From BOG-908 sp964242115 (lineage in GTDB: Bacteria; Pseudomonadota; Alphaproteobacteria; Acetobacterales; Acetobacteraceae), in NCBI GenBank assembly GCA_964242115.1, contig CAXSZX010000008.1, positions 1-64,000 on the forward strand: a stretch of DNA of 64,000 bases, given 5' to 3'. Below, piece after piece: positions 24,295 through 33,318 of this stretch (its first letter is position 1; every line of letters starts with the position of its first letter). Below the pieces are notes generated by a model. It did no database searches and was not told the DNA's origin. It saw only the letters and a program-made list of their open reading frames with translations. A program made the translations under genes and the position numbers.

Positions 24295-26610
24295 TCAGAA
24301 ATCCTTGTGCAGCTCGATACCGAAATACCTTCGGTAGTCACGCGGAACGTATCGCACGGTGCCGCCGAGCGCGCCGTTCAGGTTGCCGTCCACCAGGTAG
24401 GATGAGTAGTTCGTGTCGAGTATGTTGCGCACGAGGCCGGTGACCCGCCAGTTGTAGTCGAGGTCTGCCAGGCCGACGCTGGCGTTCCAGATGCCATAGG
24501 CTTTCTGCACCGTGTTCGCCGTTTCGGTGAGCTGGTACTGCGTGGCGGTCTGCCAGTTGAAGTCGGTGTTCAGGCCGAGGTCATACCTGTCGTTGAGCGG
24601 GATGGTGTAGTGCGCGCGCGCGTCAAGCTTCCATTTCGGTGCGAAGGGCAGCGGTTCGCCGTTGATGTCGCAACTGGTGGCGGCGTTCGCCGGGCAGGCG
24701 AACTTGTCGACAGTGGCTTCCGTGTAGGCGAACAGTCCGGTCAGATCCAAATTGCCGACCGGCCGCGCGGTGATGTCGCCTTCGACGCCTTTGGTCGACA
24801 CGCTGCCGGCGTTGATCAGGCGGGTGACCAGCGCACCGGCGACGTCGGAAGCGAAGTTGGCCTGGTAGTCGGTAAAGTCCTGGATGAAGCCGTCGAGATT
24901 CGCCTGCACGCGGTCGTGCAGGAAGCGCGATTTCAGGCCGATCTCGTAGGCGTTCGAGGTTTCCGGCTTCAGCGCGTTGGTCTGCAACGCGGTCTCGTTG
25001 AAGAACACGTTGTAGGCCGGGCCCTTGTAGCCGCGCGAGTAGGTGAAGTAGGCCATGCTCTGCGGCGTCAGGTCGTATTGCAGGCCGAGCCGGTCGGAGT
25101 AGGCGGGAACTTCCGTGCTGCCCATGCTGTGGAACGACGGCGCGATGCCGGTGAGCGTCACGTCGGAGCTGGAGATACGGCCCTGCTGGTAGTCCAGCGT
25201 GTCCACAACCCCGCGCACACCGACCACGCCCCTGAAGCGGTCGGTGAAATGCAGATTCGCCTCACCGAATAGTGCGACGTCGTTGCCGTCGGTGCTGTAT
25301 TGTGCCTGGCCCACGTTGGCGACCTGCTTGGTCCCCGCCAGTTGCAGGATGTCGCGGCCGTACTGCTCGCTGTCCACGGCGAGAGCGTAGAACAGGCCCA
25401 CCTCGTAATCGATGAAGCCGCCCTTGGGCGAGGCGAAACGCACTTCCTGGGTGAACTGGTTGAACAGCAGGTAGCCGGTATCGGCCAGTTGCGGGTATTT
25501 CGGCGCCAGGATCGACGTCTGGTCGTAATCCTGGTGCTGCGTGTTGTGCCAGATACGGTAGGCGGTGATCGAGGTCAGCGTGTAGTCATTGAACTGCTTG
25601 TCCACCCGCAGCGAGATGCCGCCGTTGTCGTCGTTCGCGGTGCTTGTGAAGTTGTCGTTGATCGTGGTGTTGCCGTTGCCCGCGACCACGCCGGATGCGG
25701 CCAAGTCCTGCGTCAGCAACGGGCTTTGCGTGATCAGCCCGGACGGGTAGGCCGCCTGCGCCGTGCTGGAGAACACGCCGTTCGGCACCGTGTCGTGCGA
25801 TTTCAGGTAGTCGAACTCGAGCCGGACTTTCAGGTCGTCGGAGGGCTGGTACTCGAGCTTGGTGCGAAAGCCGTCATGCGTGTAGCCGTTGACTTCCTTG
25901 TCGTTGTAGACGTTTTTCACGTCGCCACCGAAGCCGCCGGCGAGGATCGAGGTGATGGCCGTCAGGTTCGGCGCCAGCGTGCCGGAGACGCCGCCTTCCA
26001 ACCGGTACTCGCCGCCACCGGAATAGCCCGCCGCATCGGCGTAGGCGTGCAGGTCGGCCGTCGGCTCGCGCGTGGTGATGTTGACCACGCCGGCCGATGC
26101 GTTCTTGCCGAACAGTGTGCCTTGCGGGCCGCGCAGCACTTCCACCTGGTCCAGGCCGGAGAGGTCCAGCGTGGACTGGCCGGCGCGCAGCAGCACCACG
26201 TCGTCCAGCACGGTCGATACCGAAGGTTCCACGCCCGGTGACGTGGAGATCGTGCCGATGCCGCGGATGAAGATGGTGCGGTCCTTGTTGGACGAGCTGG
26301 TGCGGAAGTCTGCGCTGGGCACCTGGGCCAGGATGTCCTGGACGTTGTTTAGGTTGTCGCGCTTGAGCTGTGCCGCGCTGAGGACGGTGATGGCAACAGG
26401 GACTTTCTGTAACGGCTCGGACCGCCTGCGCGCGGTGACGACGATGTTCTCCAATCCCTGCCCACCCGCTTGCGCTGGTGGGTTGCTCGCCGTGCCAGGG
26501 ATTTTGGCCGGGGTCTGCGCCTGCGCGGTCGTCGCGATCGAGGCAGCAATCAGCAGCAAACACGCGCGTAAGCTTCCGGAACGCGCCGGTGACAGGACTA
26601 GCCGATTCAT
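24295..26610 (-). CDS. TonB-dependent outer-membrane receptor
   Basis: A 771-residue precursor. Signal peptide to about residue 31 (TTAQAQ), a possible TonB box ENIVVTARRR near residue 55, a plug domain with VPVAITVLSAAQLK, FIRGIGTISTS, DQVEVLRGPQGTLFGKNASAGVVNITTREP (read in pieces), then a beta barrel ending in the terminal phenylalanine HKDF. The plug is the usual type for siderophore, sugar or organic-compound receptors; the sequence does not show which. Strong GGGGGGAG precedes the ATG. It follows the SsuD-like monooxygenase gene by 58 bases, so it probably imports that enzyme's substrate. Confidence 0.9.
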   Translation of the reverse strand: MNRLVLSPARSGSLRACLLLIAASIATTAQAQTPAKIPGTASNPPAQAGGQGLENIVVTARRRSEPLQKVPVAITVLSAAQLKRDNLNNVQDILAQVPSADFRTSSSNKDRTIFIRGIGTISTSPGVEPSVSTVLDDVVLLRAGQSTLDLSGLDQVEVLRGPQGTLFGKNASAGVVNITTREPTADLHAYADAAGYSGGGEYRLEGGVSGTLAPNLTAITSILAGGFGGDVKNVYNDKEVNGYTHDGFRTKLEYQPSDDLKVRLEFDYLKSHDTVPNGVFSSTAQAAYPSGLITQSPLLTQDLAASGVVAGNGNTTINDNFTSTANDDNGGISLRVDKQFNDYTLTSITAYRIWHNTQHQDYDQTSILAPKYPQLADTGYLLFNQFTQEVRFASPKGGFIDYEVGLFYALAVDSEQYGRDILQLAGTKQVANVGQAQYSTDGNDVALFGEANLHFTDRFRGVVGVRGVVDTLDYQQGRISSSDVTLTGIAPSFHSMGSTEVPAYSDRLGLQYDLTPQSMAYFTYSRGYKGPAYNVFFNETALQTNALKPETSNAYEIGLKSRFLHDRVQANLDGFIQDFTDYQANFASDVAGALVTRLINAGSVSTKGVEGDITARPVGNLDLTGLFAYTEATVDKFACPANAATSCDINGEPLPFAPKWKLDARAHYTIPLNDRYDLGLNTDFNWQTATQYQLTETANTVQKAYGIWNASVGLADLDYNWRVTGLVRNILDTNYSSYLVDGNLNGALGGTVRYVPRDYRRYFGIELHKDF

Positions 26611-26668
26611 GATTTGCTCCCCCCGCGACTGTTAGTGCGCGACGCGTTTTCCGCTGTTACACACCTTC

Positions 26669-27739
26669 CTAGTAGGATACGTCAAGCGGCCGGTGCTGCA
26701 GGCGTGGCAGCACGTGGCGAGCGAACAGGTCGCACTCGGCGGCGTGGGGGTAGCCGGAGAGGATGAAGGCGTCGATCCCCGCCTGGCGGTACTCTTCGAG
26801 CTTGGCCAGCACCTGGTCCGGATCACCGACGATGGCCGCCCCGCAGCCAGAGCGCGCCCGGCCGATGCCGGTCCACAAATTGGCTTCGGCGTAGCCGTCG
26901 TCGTCTGCGGTTTCGCGCAGTTCGGCTTGGCGCCCGACGCCGAGCGAGTTGCTGTCCAGCGAGCGGGCACGGATGCGCGCGCCTTCCGCGTCGTTCAGGC
27001 GCGAGAGCAGACGCTGCGCGGCCAGCCTGGCGTGGGCCTCGGTCTCCCTGACAACCACGTGCACACGGTAGCCGAACCGCAGGCGCCGACCTTGGGCGGC
27101 GGCACGTGACATGAGGTCGGCCACGACCTCGCGCACCGCAGCCAGGCGGTCCGGCCACATCAGATACACGTCCGCCTGACGCGCGGCGGTCTCGCGCGCG
27201 GCTTCCGACAGTCCGCCAAAATAGAACAACGGCGCCCGGCCGGCAGTCATACGCAGACGCGGGGGAGCAATCTTCAACTTGTAGAATTCACCGTCGAAAT
27301 TGACGTCGTTACCATCGAGCAGGTCGCGCAGGATCGTCATCGCCTCCAGCGTGCGGCGGTAGCGCGGCGCGCTGTCCAGCACTTCGCCGGGGATGTCGCT
27401 GGAGATGATGTTGACGCGCAGGCGGCCGCCCAGCATCTGGTCGATCGTCGCGAGCTGGCGGGCCTGTTGCGGCAGCCACATCTCGCCGACACGCAAGGCG
27501 GCCAGCAGGTGGATGCGGCGTGTCAGCGGCGCCATCGCGGCGGCAAAGGCCATGGTGTCGAGGCCGAGCGCGTAGCCCGACGGCAGCAGTACGTTGTCCA
27601 TGCCGGCGGTCTCCGCTGCGAGCACTATGTCGCGGCAATGCTCGAAGCTGGATTGCAGCCGCGGGTCAGGCACGCCGAGGAACTCGTAGTCATCGTCGCA
27701 AAGGGCCGAGAACCAGGCGACCTCGCAGGGACCGGTCAT
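26669..27739 (-). CDS. SsuD-like FMNH2-dependent monooxygenase
   Basis: A 356-residue luciferase-like monooxygenase, a distant relative of SsuD: VLLPSGYALGLDTMAFAAAMAP, LAALRVGEMWLPQQARQLATIDQMLGGRLRVNIIS, PLFYFGGLSEAARE, YRVHVVVRE, LWTGIGRARSGCGAAIVGDP and FILSGYPHAAECDLFA. The SsuD cysteine in CEDAW is replaced in this protein by LGLDTM, so it probably acts on another sulfonate or sulfone. The family TIM barrel, flavin pocket and C-terminal SGYPH are kept. The start at ATG 27739 overlaps the aldo/keto reductase stop (ATGA); an in-frame extension to 27922 lies inside that gene. Reduced flavin must come from elsewhere. Confidence 0.88.
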   Translation of the reverse strand: MTGPCEVAWFSALCDDDYEFLGVPDPRLQSSFEHCRDIVLAAETAGMDNVLLPSGYALGLDTMAFAAAMAPLTRRIHLLAALRVGEMWLPQQARQLATIDQMLGGRLRVNIISSDIPGEVLDSAPRYRRTLEAMTILRDLLDGNDVNFDGEFYKLKIAPPRLRMTAGRAPLFYFGGLSEAARETAARQADVYLMWPDRLAAVREVVADLMSRAAAQGRRLRFGYRVHVVVRETEAHARLAAQRLLSRLNDAEGARIRARSLDSNSLGVGRQAELRETADDDGYAEANLWTGIGRARSGCGAAIVGDPDQVLAKLEEYRQAGIDAFILSGYPHAAECDLFARHVLPRLQHRPLDVSY

Positions 27740-28644
27740 GGCAGTGGCGCGCCGCGCGCAGCGGCGTAGACGGCATACCACTCGGCACGGGTCATCTGCA
27801 CGTCCAGCGCGTGGGCTGACTCCCGGATACGCTCCGGCGTCTGCGACCCGACGATCGGGACCGGTGCGGCGGGATGCGCCAACACCCAGGCATAGGCGGC
27901 CGCGGTGCGCGAGACGCCGCATCTCTGCGCCACGCTGTCCAGGCCAGCGGCCACCGCGCTTGTGCGTGGGTCGGCCGCATCGTGGGCGAGCCGTCCGCCG
28001 CCCAGAGGCGACCAGGCGAGCACGCCAAGCCGCTCGCGCATCGCCAGGTCCAGCGTGCCGTCCTCGATCGGCCCGATGGCGAGGGCCGAGAGCTCGGGCT
28101 GGGTCGCGGCGAGCGGGAACGGCATGAAGCGCACCAGCGCCTCGGTCTGCGCCGGCGTGTAGTTGGACACGCCGGCGGCTTCGATCTTGCCCGCTTGGCG
28201 CAGCCGGTCGAAGACGCCGGCCACCTCCTCCGGATGGGCCAGAACGTCGGGACGATGGATCTGGTACAGCTCGACGCGCTCCGTGCCGAGGCGCCGCAGC
28301 GAGGCCTCGCAGGCGGCCACCAGGTAGGCGGCGCTCGAGTCGTATGGGACGCCCATGGCGATGCCGCCCTTGGTCGCCAGCACGATCCGGCTGCGCAAGC
28401 CGGGCTCGGCCTGCAACACGCGACCCAGCAGCGCCTCGGCCGCGCCGAACGGCTCGCCGTTATCGGGGCCATAGATGTCGGCCGTGTCGAACAGCGTGAT
28501 GCCGGACTCAAGCGCCGCGTGGACCAGGGACGCCGCTTGCCGCACGTCGCCGCCCTTGAAGCGCCACATGCCCCAGGCCAGGGCCGACATCTCGATCCCA
28601 GACCGGCCGAGTTGGCGTGTGCGGGCAGGAAGGGGAAGGTTCAT
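27736..28644 (-). CDS. Aldo/keto reductase
   Basis: A 302-residue NADPH-dependent oxidoreductase with the family's TIM-barrel motifs: LFDTADIYG (catalytic Asp and Tyr), VLATKGGIAMG (catalytic Lys), VELYQIHRPDVL (catalytic His), GKIEAAGVSNYTPAQ, LAWSPLGGGRL and VPIVGSQTPERI for cofactor binding. It could reduce the aldehyde released by desulfonation. ATG 28644 is preceded by AAGGGGAAGG; the longer frame to 28863 runs into the divergent gene. It leads an operon with the SsuD-like gene, TonB receptor and MFS gene. Confidence 0.88.
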   Translation of the reverse strand: MNLPLPARTRQLGRSGIEMSALAWGMWRFKGGDVRQAASLVHAALESGITLFDTADIYGPDNGEPFGAAEALLGRVLQAEPGLRSRIVLATKGGIAMGVPYDSSAAYLVAACEASLRRLGTERVELYQIHRPDVLAHPEEVAGVFDRLRQAGKIEAAGVSNYTPAQTEALVRFMPFPLAATQPELSALAIGPIEDGTLDLAMRERLGVLAWSPLGGGRLAHDAADPRTSAVAAGLDSVAQRCGVSRTAAAYAWVLAHPAAPVPIVGSQTPERIRESAHALDVQMTRAEWYAVYAAARGAPLP

Positions 28645-28653
28645 GGGGCTCCG

Positions 28654-28683
28654 TGCTAACCGTGTCTGGGCGCATCTGCTAAC
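28654..28683. promoter_or_regulatory. Direct repeat TGCTAAC in a divergent intergenic region
   Basis: TGCTAAC occurs at 28654-28660 and again at 28677-28683, 23 bases apart, about two helical turns, in the 86-base gap between the divergent aldo/keto reductase and Gfo/Idh/MocA genes. It may be an operator for either gene. No regulator gene is adjacent. Confidence 0.3.
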
Positions 28684-28730
28684 TTGGCGCCGGCCCGCCG
28701 CGCAAGGCTGCGGAGAAACGGACGGAGAAG

Positions 28731-29813
28731 ATGTCGCCCATGCGTTTCGGACTGATCGGCACAGGATTGATGGCCCAGGAACACATCCGCAACTTGCGCC
28801 TTGTGGAAGGGTGCGAGGTGGTGGCTCTGGTGGATCCGCAGCAGAGCTCGCTTGATTGGGCACGCGCGACCTTGGGCGACCACGCCGGTCGCGTCACATG
28901 CTTTGCCGACGTGCCGGCCATGCTCTCGCAGGTCCGGCCGGATGCGGTGATCGTCGCATCGCCAAACCATACCCATCACGCCGTGCTGGGCCCGCTGTTC
29001 GGCACCGGCATCCACATCCTGTGCGAGAAGCCGCTTGCCACCACCATCGCCGATGCGCGCGACGTCGCCGCACGCGCGGCCAGCCATGACGGCGTGTTCT
29101 GGGTCGGCATGGAGTATCGCTACATGCCGCCGGTGAGCCGCTTCATCGAGCAGGTTCATGCCGGGCGCGCCGGGCGCCTGGTGCGGCTTTCAATTGCCGA
29201 GCACCGCTTTGCGTTCCTGCCAAAAGTCGGGGACTGGAACCGGTTCAACCGGAATACCGGCGGCACGATGGTGGAGAAGTGCTGCCACTTCTTCGATCTC
29301 ATGCGGGTCATCGTCGGTGACGAACCGGTCCGGGTTTTCTGCTCGGGCGGCGCGGACGTCAACCACCGCGACGAGCGCTATGACGGCGCGGTCCCCGACA
29401 TCATCGACAACAGCTACACGACGATAGACTTTGCCAACGGGACGCGTGCGATGCTGGACCTCTGCATGTTTGCCGAGGGTTCCGAGGAACAGGAAACACT
29501 CGTCGCCATCGGCGACATCGGCAAACTGGAAGTAGGAATACCCAGCGGCGTCATTAAGCATAGCCCGCGCGAGGCGTTCAAGGAGCCGGGGCAGGTTTCG
29601 CGCGAGACCGTCGAGGTAAATTCTAGCGTGCTTGCCGCAGGCCATCACCATGGCGCGACTTACTTTCAGCTGTTGGCCTTCGTGGACGCCATTGCCGGGC
29701 GAAGCAAGGTCGCGGTTACTGCGGAAGACGGCGTGGCAGCCGTGGCCATGGGCTTGGCCGCAGAGCGCAGTGCCGCTGAACACAGATGCGTCAGCATGCA
29801 GGAAATCGATTAG
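28731..29813 (+). CDS. Gfo/Idh/MocA-family oxidoreductase
   Basis: A 360-residue NAD(P)-dependent oxidoreductase. Rossmann motif RFGLIGTGLMAQEH near the start, VALVDPQQ, PDAVIVASPNHTHH and HILCEKPLATTIADA (family EKP motif), then GMEYRYMPPVSR and NTGGTMVEKCCHFFDLMR, where the histidine lies in the catalytic region. These enzymes act on sugars, inositols and related alcohols; the substrate is not evident. ATG 28731 follows GGACGGAGAAG. It is divergent from the AKR/SsuD-like/TonB operon and may share its control. Confidence 0.88.
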   Translation: MSPMRFGLIGTGLMAQEHIRNLRLVEGCEVVALVDPQQSSLDWARATLGDHAGRVTCFADVPAMLSQVRPDAVIVASPNHTHHAVLGPLFGTGIHILCEKPLATTIADARDVAARAASHDGVFWVGMEYRYMPPVSRFIEQVHAGRAGRLVRLSIAEHRFAFLPKVGDWNRFNRNTGGTMVEKCCHFFDLMRVIVGDEPVRVFCSGGADVNHRDERYDGAVPDIIDNSYTTIDFANGTRAMLDLCMFAEGSEEQETLVAIGDIGKLEVGIPSGVIKHSPREAFKEPGQVSRETVEVNSSVLAAGHHHGATYFQLLAFVDAIAGRSKVAVTAEDGVAAVAMGLAAERSAAEHRCVSMQEID

Positions 29814-30185
29814 TGTCTCTGCTTTCGAACTACCGTGCCTGAGTTCTTAGGCGATGAAGCTGGCAGGAAATTATGCCCCGCATCCGGCTGATCGTTGCCG
29901 CGGTGCTTACCGGATAGATACGGATAAATGGCCCAAGAGCCTTGCCGCAGCGGTCACGGAAATGTCAACCGCCGTGTCGGCGCCGACGATGACAAAGTTG
30001 GAGACGACGACTGCAGTCGCGAGCGCACCTTCAGAGATGTATAGGCCGTATCCGGCCCCAAGATGCACAGAGAGGATATACCAAGCAAGCTCGGACACAG
30101 GCTGGGCTTGACGGGTGATTTCGGGTCTTCTAGCTCGGCCTTGTGTCGATCTTGGTCGTAACCTTTGGAGATGCGTAGAGAAACT
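29814..30185. other. Gap with an unresolved small hydrophobic frame
   Basis: A minus-strand frame at 29907-30098 (63 codons) begins with a run of hydrophobic residues (LAWYILSVHLGAGYG) but has no ribosome-binding site and no known family. Composition is less G+C-rich than the flanking genes. This may be the far side of the mobile-element debris that follows. I do not claim a gene. Confidence 0.3.
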
Positions 30186-31050
30186 TCAGGTATTTGCCTT
30201 TTCGCTCTGGTGATGTGAACCCAGCCCGAAGCGCTCGGACGGCTGCCGCCAGCCGGCGCCATCAACCTGCAACAGGCAGTGGGCGCCAGGTGCTACATGG
30301 CGGCTGACTTCGGTAATAGGCTTGCTCATGGCTCCAACATTGATCGAAGGCATGACGATGCCTGCACCCACGCTGCGCGCCGGGCACACGGCGCCGAGGA
30401 TGTACGCCCAGGTGTAGCGCCGGTTGCGCGGTGAAGCGGCCTGCTGCCGCGGGGTGCCCACACGCGGGTTAGCGTACCCTGCTGCCCCACGCGGGCTTCG
30501 TCCTGCCACCAGATGTCGAGCGGTTTGCCGGCAGCGTGCAGCGGCAGCGCGGCCGCGATCAGGTCGGCGAAGTTTCTTTGTGTGTCTGCTGGGCACTAGC
30601 GTCTTGCTCGGGATGGAAGGGCCGTGCGGTCATCTTGCGGAAAGCCAGCTTGGCCAGCAACTTGCCGACGCTGCGTTCATGATATTGCACAGCAAAGTCC
30701 GATTGCAGGCGCGCCTGAAGATCGCTGCACCGCCAACGAACAACGCCGTCACGTGCAGGATCGGGACCCTGCTCCACCAACGCCTTGAACGCCGCCAATT
30801 GCGCGGGCGTCAATTGCGCCGGACGGCCGGGACTGCGGCGGTTGGAGAGGCCGTCGATGCCTTTCTCGTTGTAGTGGTGCACCCAGTCGCGCAGTGTCTG
30901 CCGGTCCATGCCACACGCCTCGGCGGCCTCGGTCCGCGGAAGCCCCTCCAGCACTAGAGCAATCGCCAACAGGCGCCGGACCACCGCGCCATCGCTACAG
31001 CGAGACGCTTTCCGACGCAGCTCCATGGCCGATCTGTCCAAACGCGTAAC
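30186..31050 (-). pseudogene. IS630-family transposase, frameshifted and truncated
   Basis: From ATG 31050 the frame gives the N-terminal HTH part of an IS630-type transposase (MELRRKASRCSDG, LPRTEAAEACGMDRQTLRDWV, GIDGLSNRRSPGRP). It then breaks near 30575, continuing in another frame with NFADLIAAALPLHAAGKPLDI and WWQDEARVGQQGTLTRVWAPRG, and breaks again near 30445 to NRRYTWAYILGAVCPARS, CLLQVDGAGWRQPSERF. The DDE residues are partly present but the C-terminal end, with the final acidic residue, is lost after 30210. It is inserted in the primase-like gene upstream. Confidence 0.8.
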
Positions 31051-31523
31051 CATCGGCCCAGCTCGCTGCCAGTTACCAGGCGATCGCACCAGAACCACAG
31101 CCGTAGCCGCAGCTCCGGCTTGAGACCGTGGCCTGCAGTGGCTTGCACGATGGCGGTGGCGGTGGCGAATGCCGGTGGCAGGTGTTGGATGACAATGGCA
31201 GCACAGGCCAGCAAATCGGCCGCCGAAACATTGGTCGGCCGGGATAGCCGGTCAGAGTCGAGCGCCAACCATCGCCGCGGCACATCAATCAAGGTAGGTT
31301 CATCGCCTGTTTCAGCATCACGATAGACGAGTCGGCGTATGCGCTTTGCTTGTTGTCCCTGGGCAAGCCGCCCGCGCACGACGCAGCAGTCCGATCGATG
31401 AAGCAGGTCGTGCAGAATACGCCAGACTTCGCTCAACCCAGACAGCTGCAACATGGAAGCATCGTAGAAGCGTGCTGAGTCGTATGCGATGCTTTTGCCG
31501 TCCGGCAGAATGGTTTTTGCCAT
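31050..31523 (-). pseudogene. Truncated primase-like plasmid or phage replication gene
   Basis: From ATG 31523 the frame begins MAKTILPDGKSIAYDSARFYD and continues with ILHDLLHRSDCCVVRGRL, ETGDEPTLIDVPRRWLALD, ADLLACAAIVIQHLPPAF and ATAGHGLKPELRLRLWFWCDR. As I recall this opening belongs to DNA primase or replication proteins of plasmids and phages in this bacterial group. It stops making sense after GRWLR, where the IS630-type sequence starts, so most of the gene is lost. It lies in the same block as the serine recombinase. Confidence 0.6.
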
Positions 31524-31612
31524 CCTTCGGCCACCACATTCCATCAGGAAGCCGGGGAAGCCTCGCACGCTTGCGTGCTGTATGAGGCCGCGGGTCGCGG
31601 CAATAAGCTAAT

Positions 31613-31910
31613 CTACGCCGTGCCGGCGAGCGCTCGGCCAAAGCTTTCGGTCGCTAGCCCGATCGAGCCAGCCAGCTCGCTGAACAGCGCGGGTTCCACC
31701 ACCGGCTTCCGTTGACATAGTGCGCGTGCTGGATGGCGCGCAGCATCCGCGGACCGGCACCGTCGCCGACGCTGCCGGCAGCCAGGATGGCGGCAATGAC
31801 GGGCCGCGACCAGAATACGGTGTCCGCGTTCGTCAGCAGCCCGTCGAGATATGCGGCACCGAAGGTGACACGGCCGGTCCGGCGATACGCGCAGCAAATT
31901 TCCGCTCCCC
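31613..31910 (-). pseudogene. DsbA-family protein C-terminal fragment, frameshifted
   Basis: On the minus strand one frame reads TFGAAYLDGLLTNADTVFWS, then AAILAAGSVGDG and MLRAIQHAHYVNG; a one-base shift near 31700 continues with KPVVEPALFSELAGSIGLAT and a stop after RALAGTA at 31613. The blocks resemble the C-terminal helical part of DsbA-family thiol oxidoreductases (LRAIQRAHYVEG type). The N-terminal thioredoxin part and CxxC are absent. It is a remnant of an unrelated gene within the mobile block. Confidence 0.55.
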
Positions 31911-31960
31911 GCTATGTCCGGCTCCATAGCTGCCTGTCTGCTATCGGCCAACACCTGCCA

Positions 31961-32680
31961 TCATCGATCTCGACTGTCTCGCGCAACGACCGTCGCCCGC
32001 CCAATCACCCGCGCGACCGTCGTATGTGTCCACACGCACCCTCGCCCTGGCGTCGGCACACCCATCGCCGTCAGCTCACGTGCAAGACCTAGAAGCGTCT
32101 TGACACCATCCCGTCGCATCCGCTCGATCTCAATGCGAACACGGTGTGCCGTTCGGTCCGCCTCGTCTGTTCTGGCCGCGGCCGCATCAGCCGCACAGGG
32201 GGGCGCTGGCGGCCGATACTTTCGATCTCCGCCCAGGACGGCACCGCGGGCCTTGGCAGCCGCCAGGGCCGCCCGTGTGCGCTCGCTGATCAGCTCCCGC
32301 TCTTTCTGCGCCATAGCGGCATAGATGCGCATCATCAGGTCGTCGGCACCCGGCATGTCCGCCGCCCTTATCGAGTAGCCATCCTCGAGCAATTGCGAGA
32401 GCGTGTGGGCCCGACGCGTGATGCGGTCGAGGCGGGCCGCAACCAGCATCGCACCCAGCTGTCGGCATCGGGCTAGCGCGGCCTGAAACCCTGGACGGCG
32501 ATCGTCCTTGCCGCTGGCGACGTCGGAGAACTCCTCGATCAGTGTCCAGCCCTGGGTGGCCACAAAGGCCCGGACGGAGACTTGCTGTGCCTCCATCCCG
32601 AGCCCGCTATGGCCCTGCTCAGCGGTCGATACGCGGTAGAGGGCCACCGCATATCGCGTCGGCTGTGGCCGGGTCGCCAT
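31961..32680 (-). CDS. Serine recombinase (resolvase/invertase family)
   Basis: A 239-residue protein with the resolvase catalytic domain: AVALYRVSTAEQ with the nucleophile serine, LARCRQLGAMLVAARLDRITRRAHTLSQLLE (read in pieces; the LDRITR arginines are catalytic), then MAQKERELISERTRAALAAAKARG. The C-terminal part is a putative DNA-binding region with GLARELTAMGVPTPG and TVARVIGR. It cuts and rejoins DNA at sites not visible here. Start ATG 32680 touches the stop of the DUF3489 gene, so the two are translated together. It is intact, unlike its neighbours. Confidence 0.85.
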   Translation of the reverse strand: MATRPQPTRYAVALYRVSTAEQGHSGLGMEAQQVSVRAFVATQGWTLIEEFSDVASGKDDRRPGFQAALARCRQLGAMLVAARLDRITRRAHTLSQLLEDGYSIRAADMPGADDLMMRIYAAMAQKERELISERTRAALAAAKARGAVLGGDRKYRPPAPPCAADAAAARTDEADRTAHRVRIEIERMRRDGVKTLLGLARELTAMGVPTPGRGCVWTHTTVARVIGRATVVARDSRDR

Positions 32681-33318
32681 TAGCGTCCCTCCGCCAAGCG
32701 ATAGATGCTGTAGCTGCCTATGGCGCCGGCGTTGCCTGGTCCGACCTGGCGGACGCGTTCCAGCACCTCGACCGTGTGCCCCTTCTTCTTTAGGCCGGCG
32801 AAGAAGCCGCGGACGGTGTGCTGAGCCCAGCCGGTCGCTTCCACCACGCTTGCGATTGTAGCCCCCTGGGGGCGGCGTAAGAGGGCGAGAACGGCCTCCT
32901 GCTTGGTGCCCTGTCGTGGCGCGAAGGCTGAGCTTGTCGACCGAGGTGCGGCTCCCAGGGCGGTTCGCAGATCGGCCACGGCATCGGCCAGCGGCTCACG
33001 TTCGGTGGTGGTATCCCAGCAGGCGAGCAGCGCGGCGGCCGTGTCCCGCAGCTTGGGCCGCCGTCGCGGGCTGGAGGGCGGTGGGGGCGCCTCCGGGATG
33101 GAGGCTGTCTGTGCGGCCCCGGCCTTGATTTCGCCGTCGAGCTTCCAGCCGGCGTTGACGTCCGTTGGTTCGGCTCGTCCCACCAAGCCAGCGTTCAGCA
33201 AGGCTCGGGCTATCGAAGCTCGTGGGCCTGGCGGAAGGTGTGCAGGCGATATGACCAGCTCATCGGGATGTTGTGCTGCTTGCTGCAGGATGGATGTCTG
33301 CGTGTCGGAGAGGGTCAT
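32680..33318 (-). CDS. DUF3489-domain protein
   Basis: A 212-residue protein. The C-terminal third (RQGTKQEAVLALLRRPQGATIASVVEATGWAQHTVRGFFAGLKKKGHTVE, read in pieces) is a winged-helix-like DUF3489 module, typically found next to recombinases. The N-terminal 60 residues hold a second small helical region with LSDTQTSILQQAAQHPDELV, and a low-complexity Pro/Ala linker lies between. It may regulate or bind DNA at the recombination site. Overlap with the recombinase gene supports one transcript. Confidence 0.75.
   Translation of the reverse strand: MTLSDTQTSILQQAAQHPDELVISPAHLPPGPRASIARALLNAGLVGRAEPTDVNAGWKLDGEIKAGAAQTASIPEAPPPPSSPRRRPKLRDTAAALLACWDTTTEREPLADAVADLRTALGAAPRSTSSAFAPRQGTKQEAVLALLRRPQGATIASVVEATGWAQHTVRGFFAGLKKKGHTVEVLERVRQVGPGNAGAIGSYSIYRLAEGR

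Noticed and set aside
25300..26241. Plus-strand frame of 313 codons within the TonB receptor gene
   Set aside because: Antisense to a well-supported gene; Val/Gln-rich translation without motifs.
27740..27922. N-terminal extension of the SsuD-like gene
   Set aside because: It lies within the aldo/keto reductase gene; the ATGA overlap at 27736-27739 gives a natural start.
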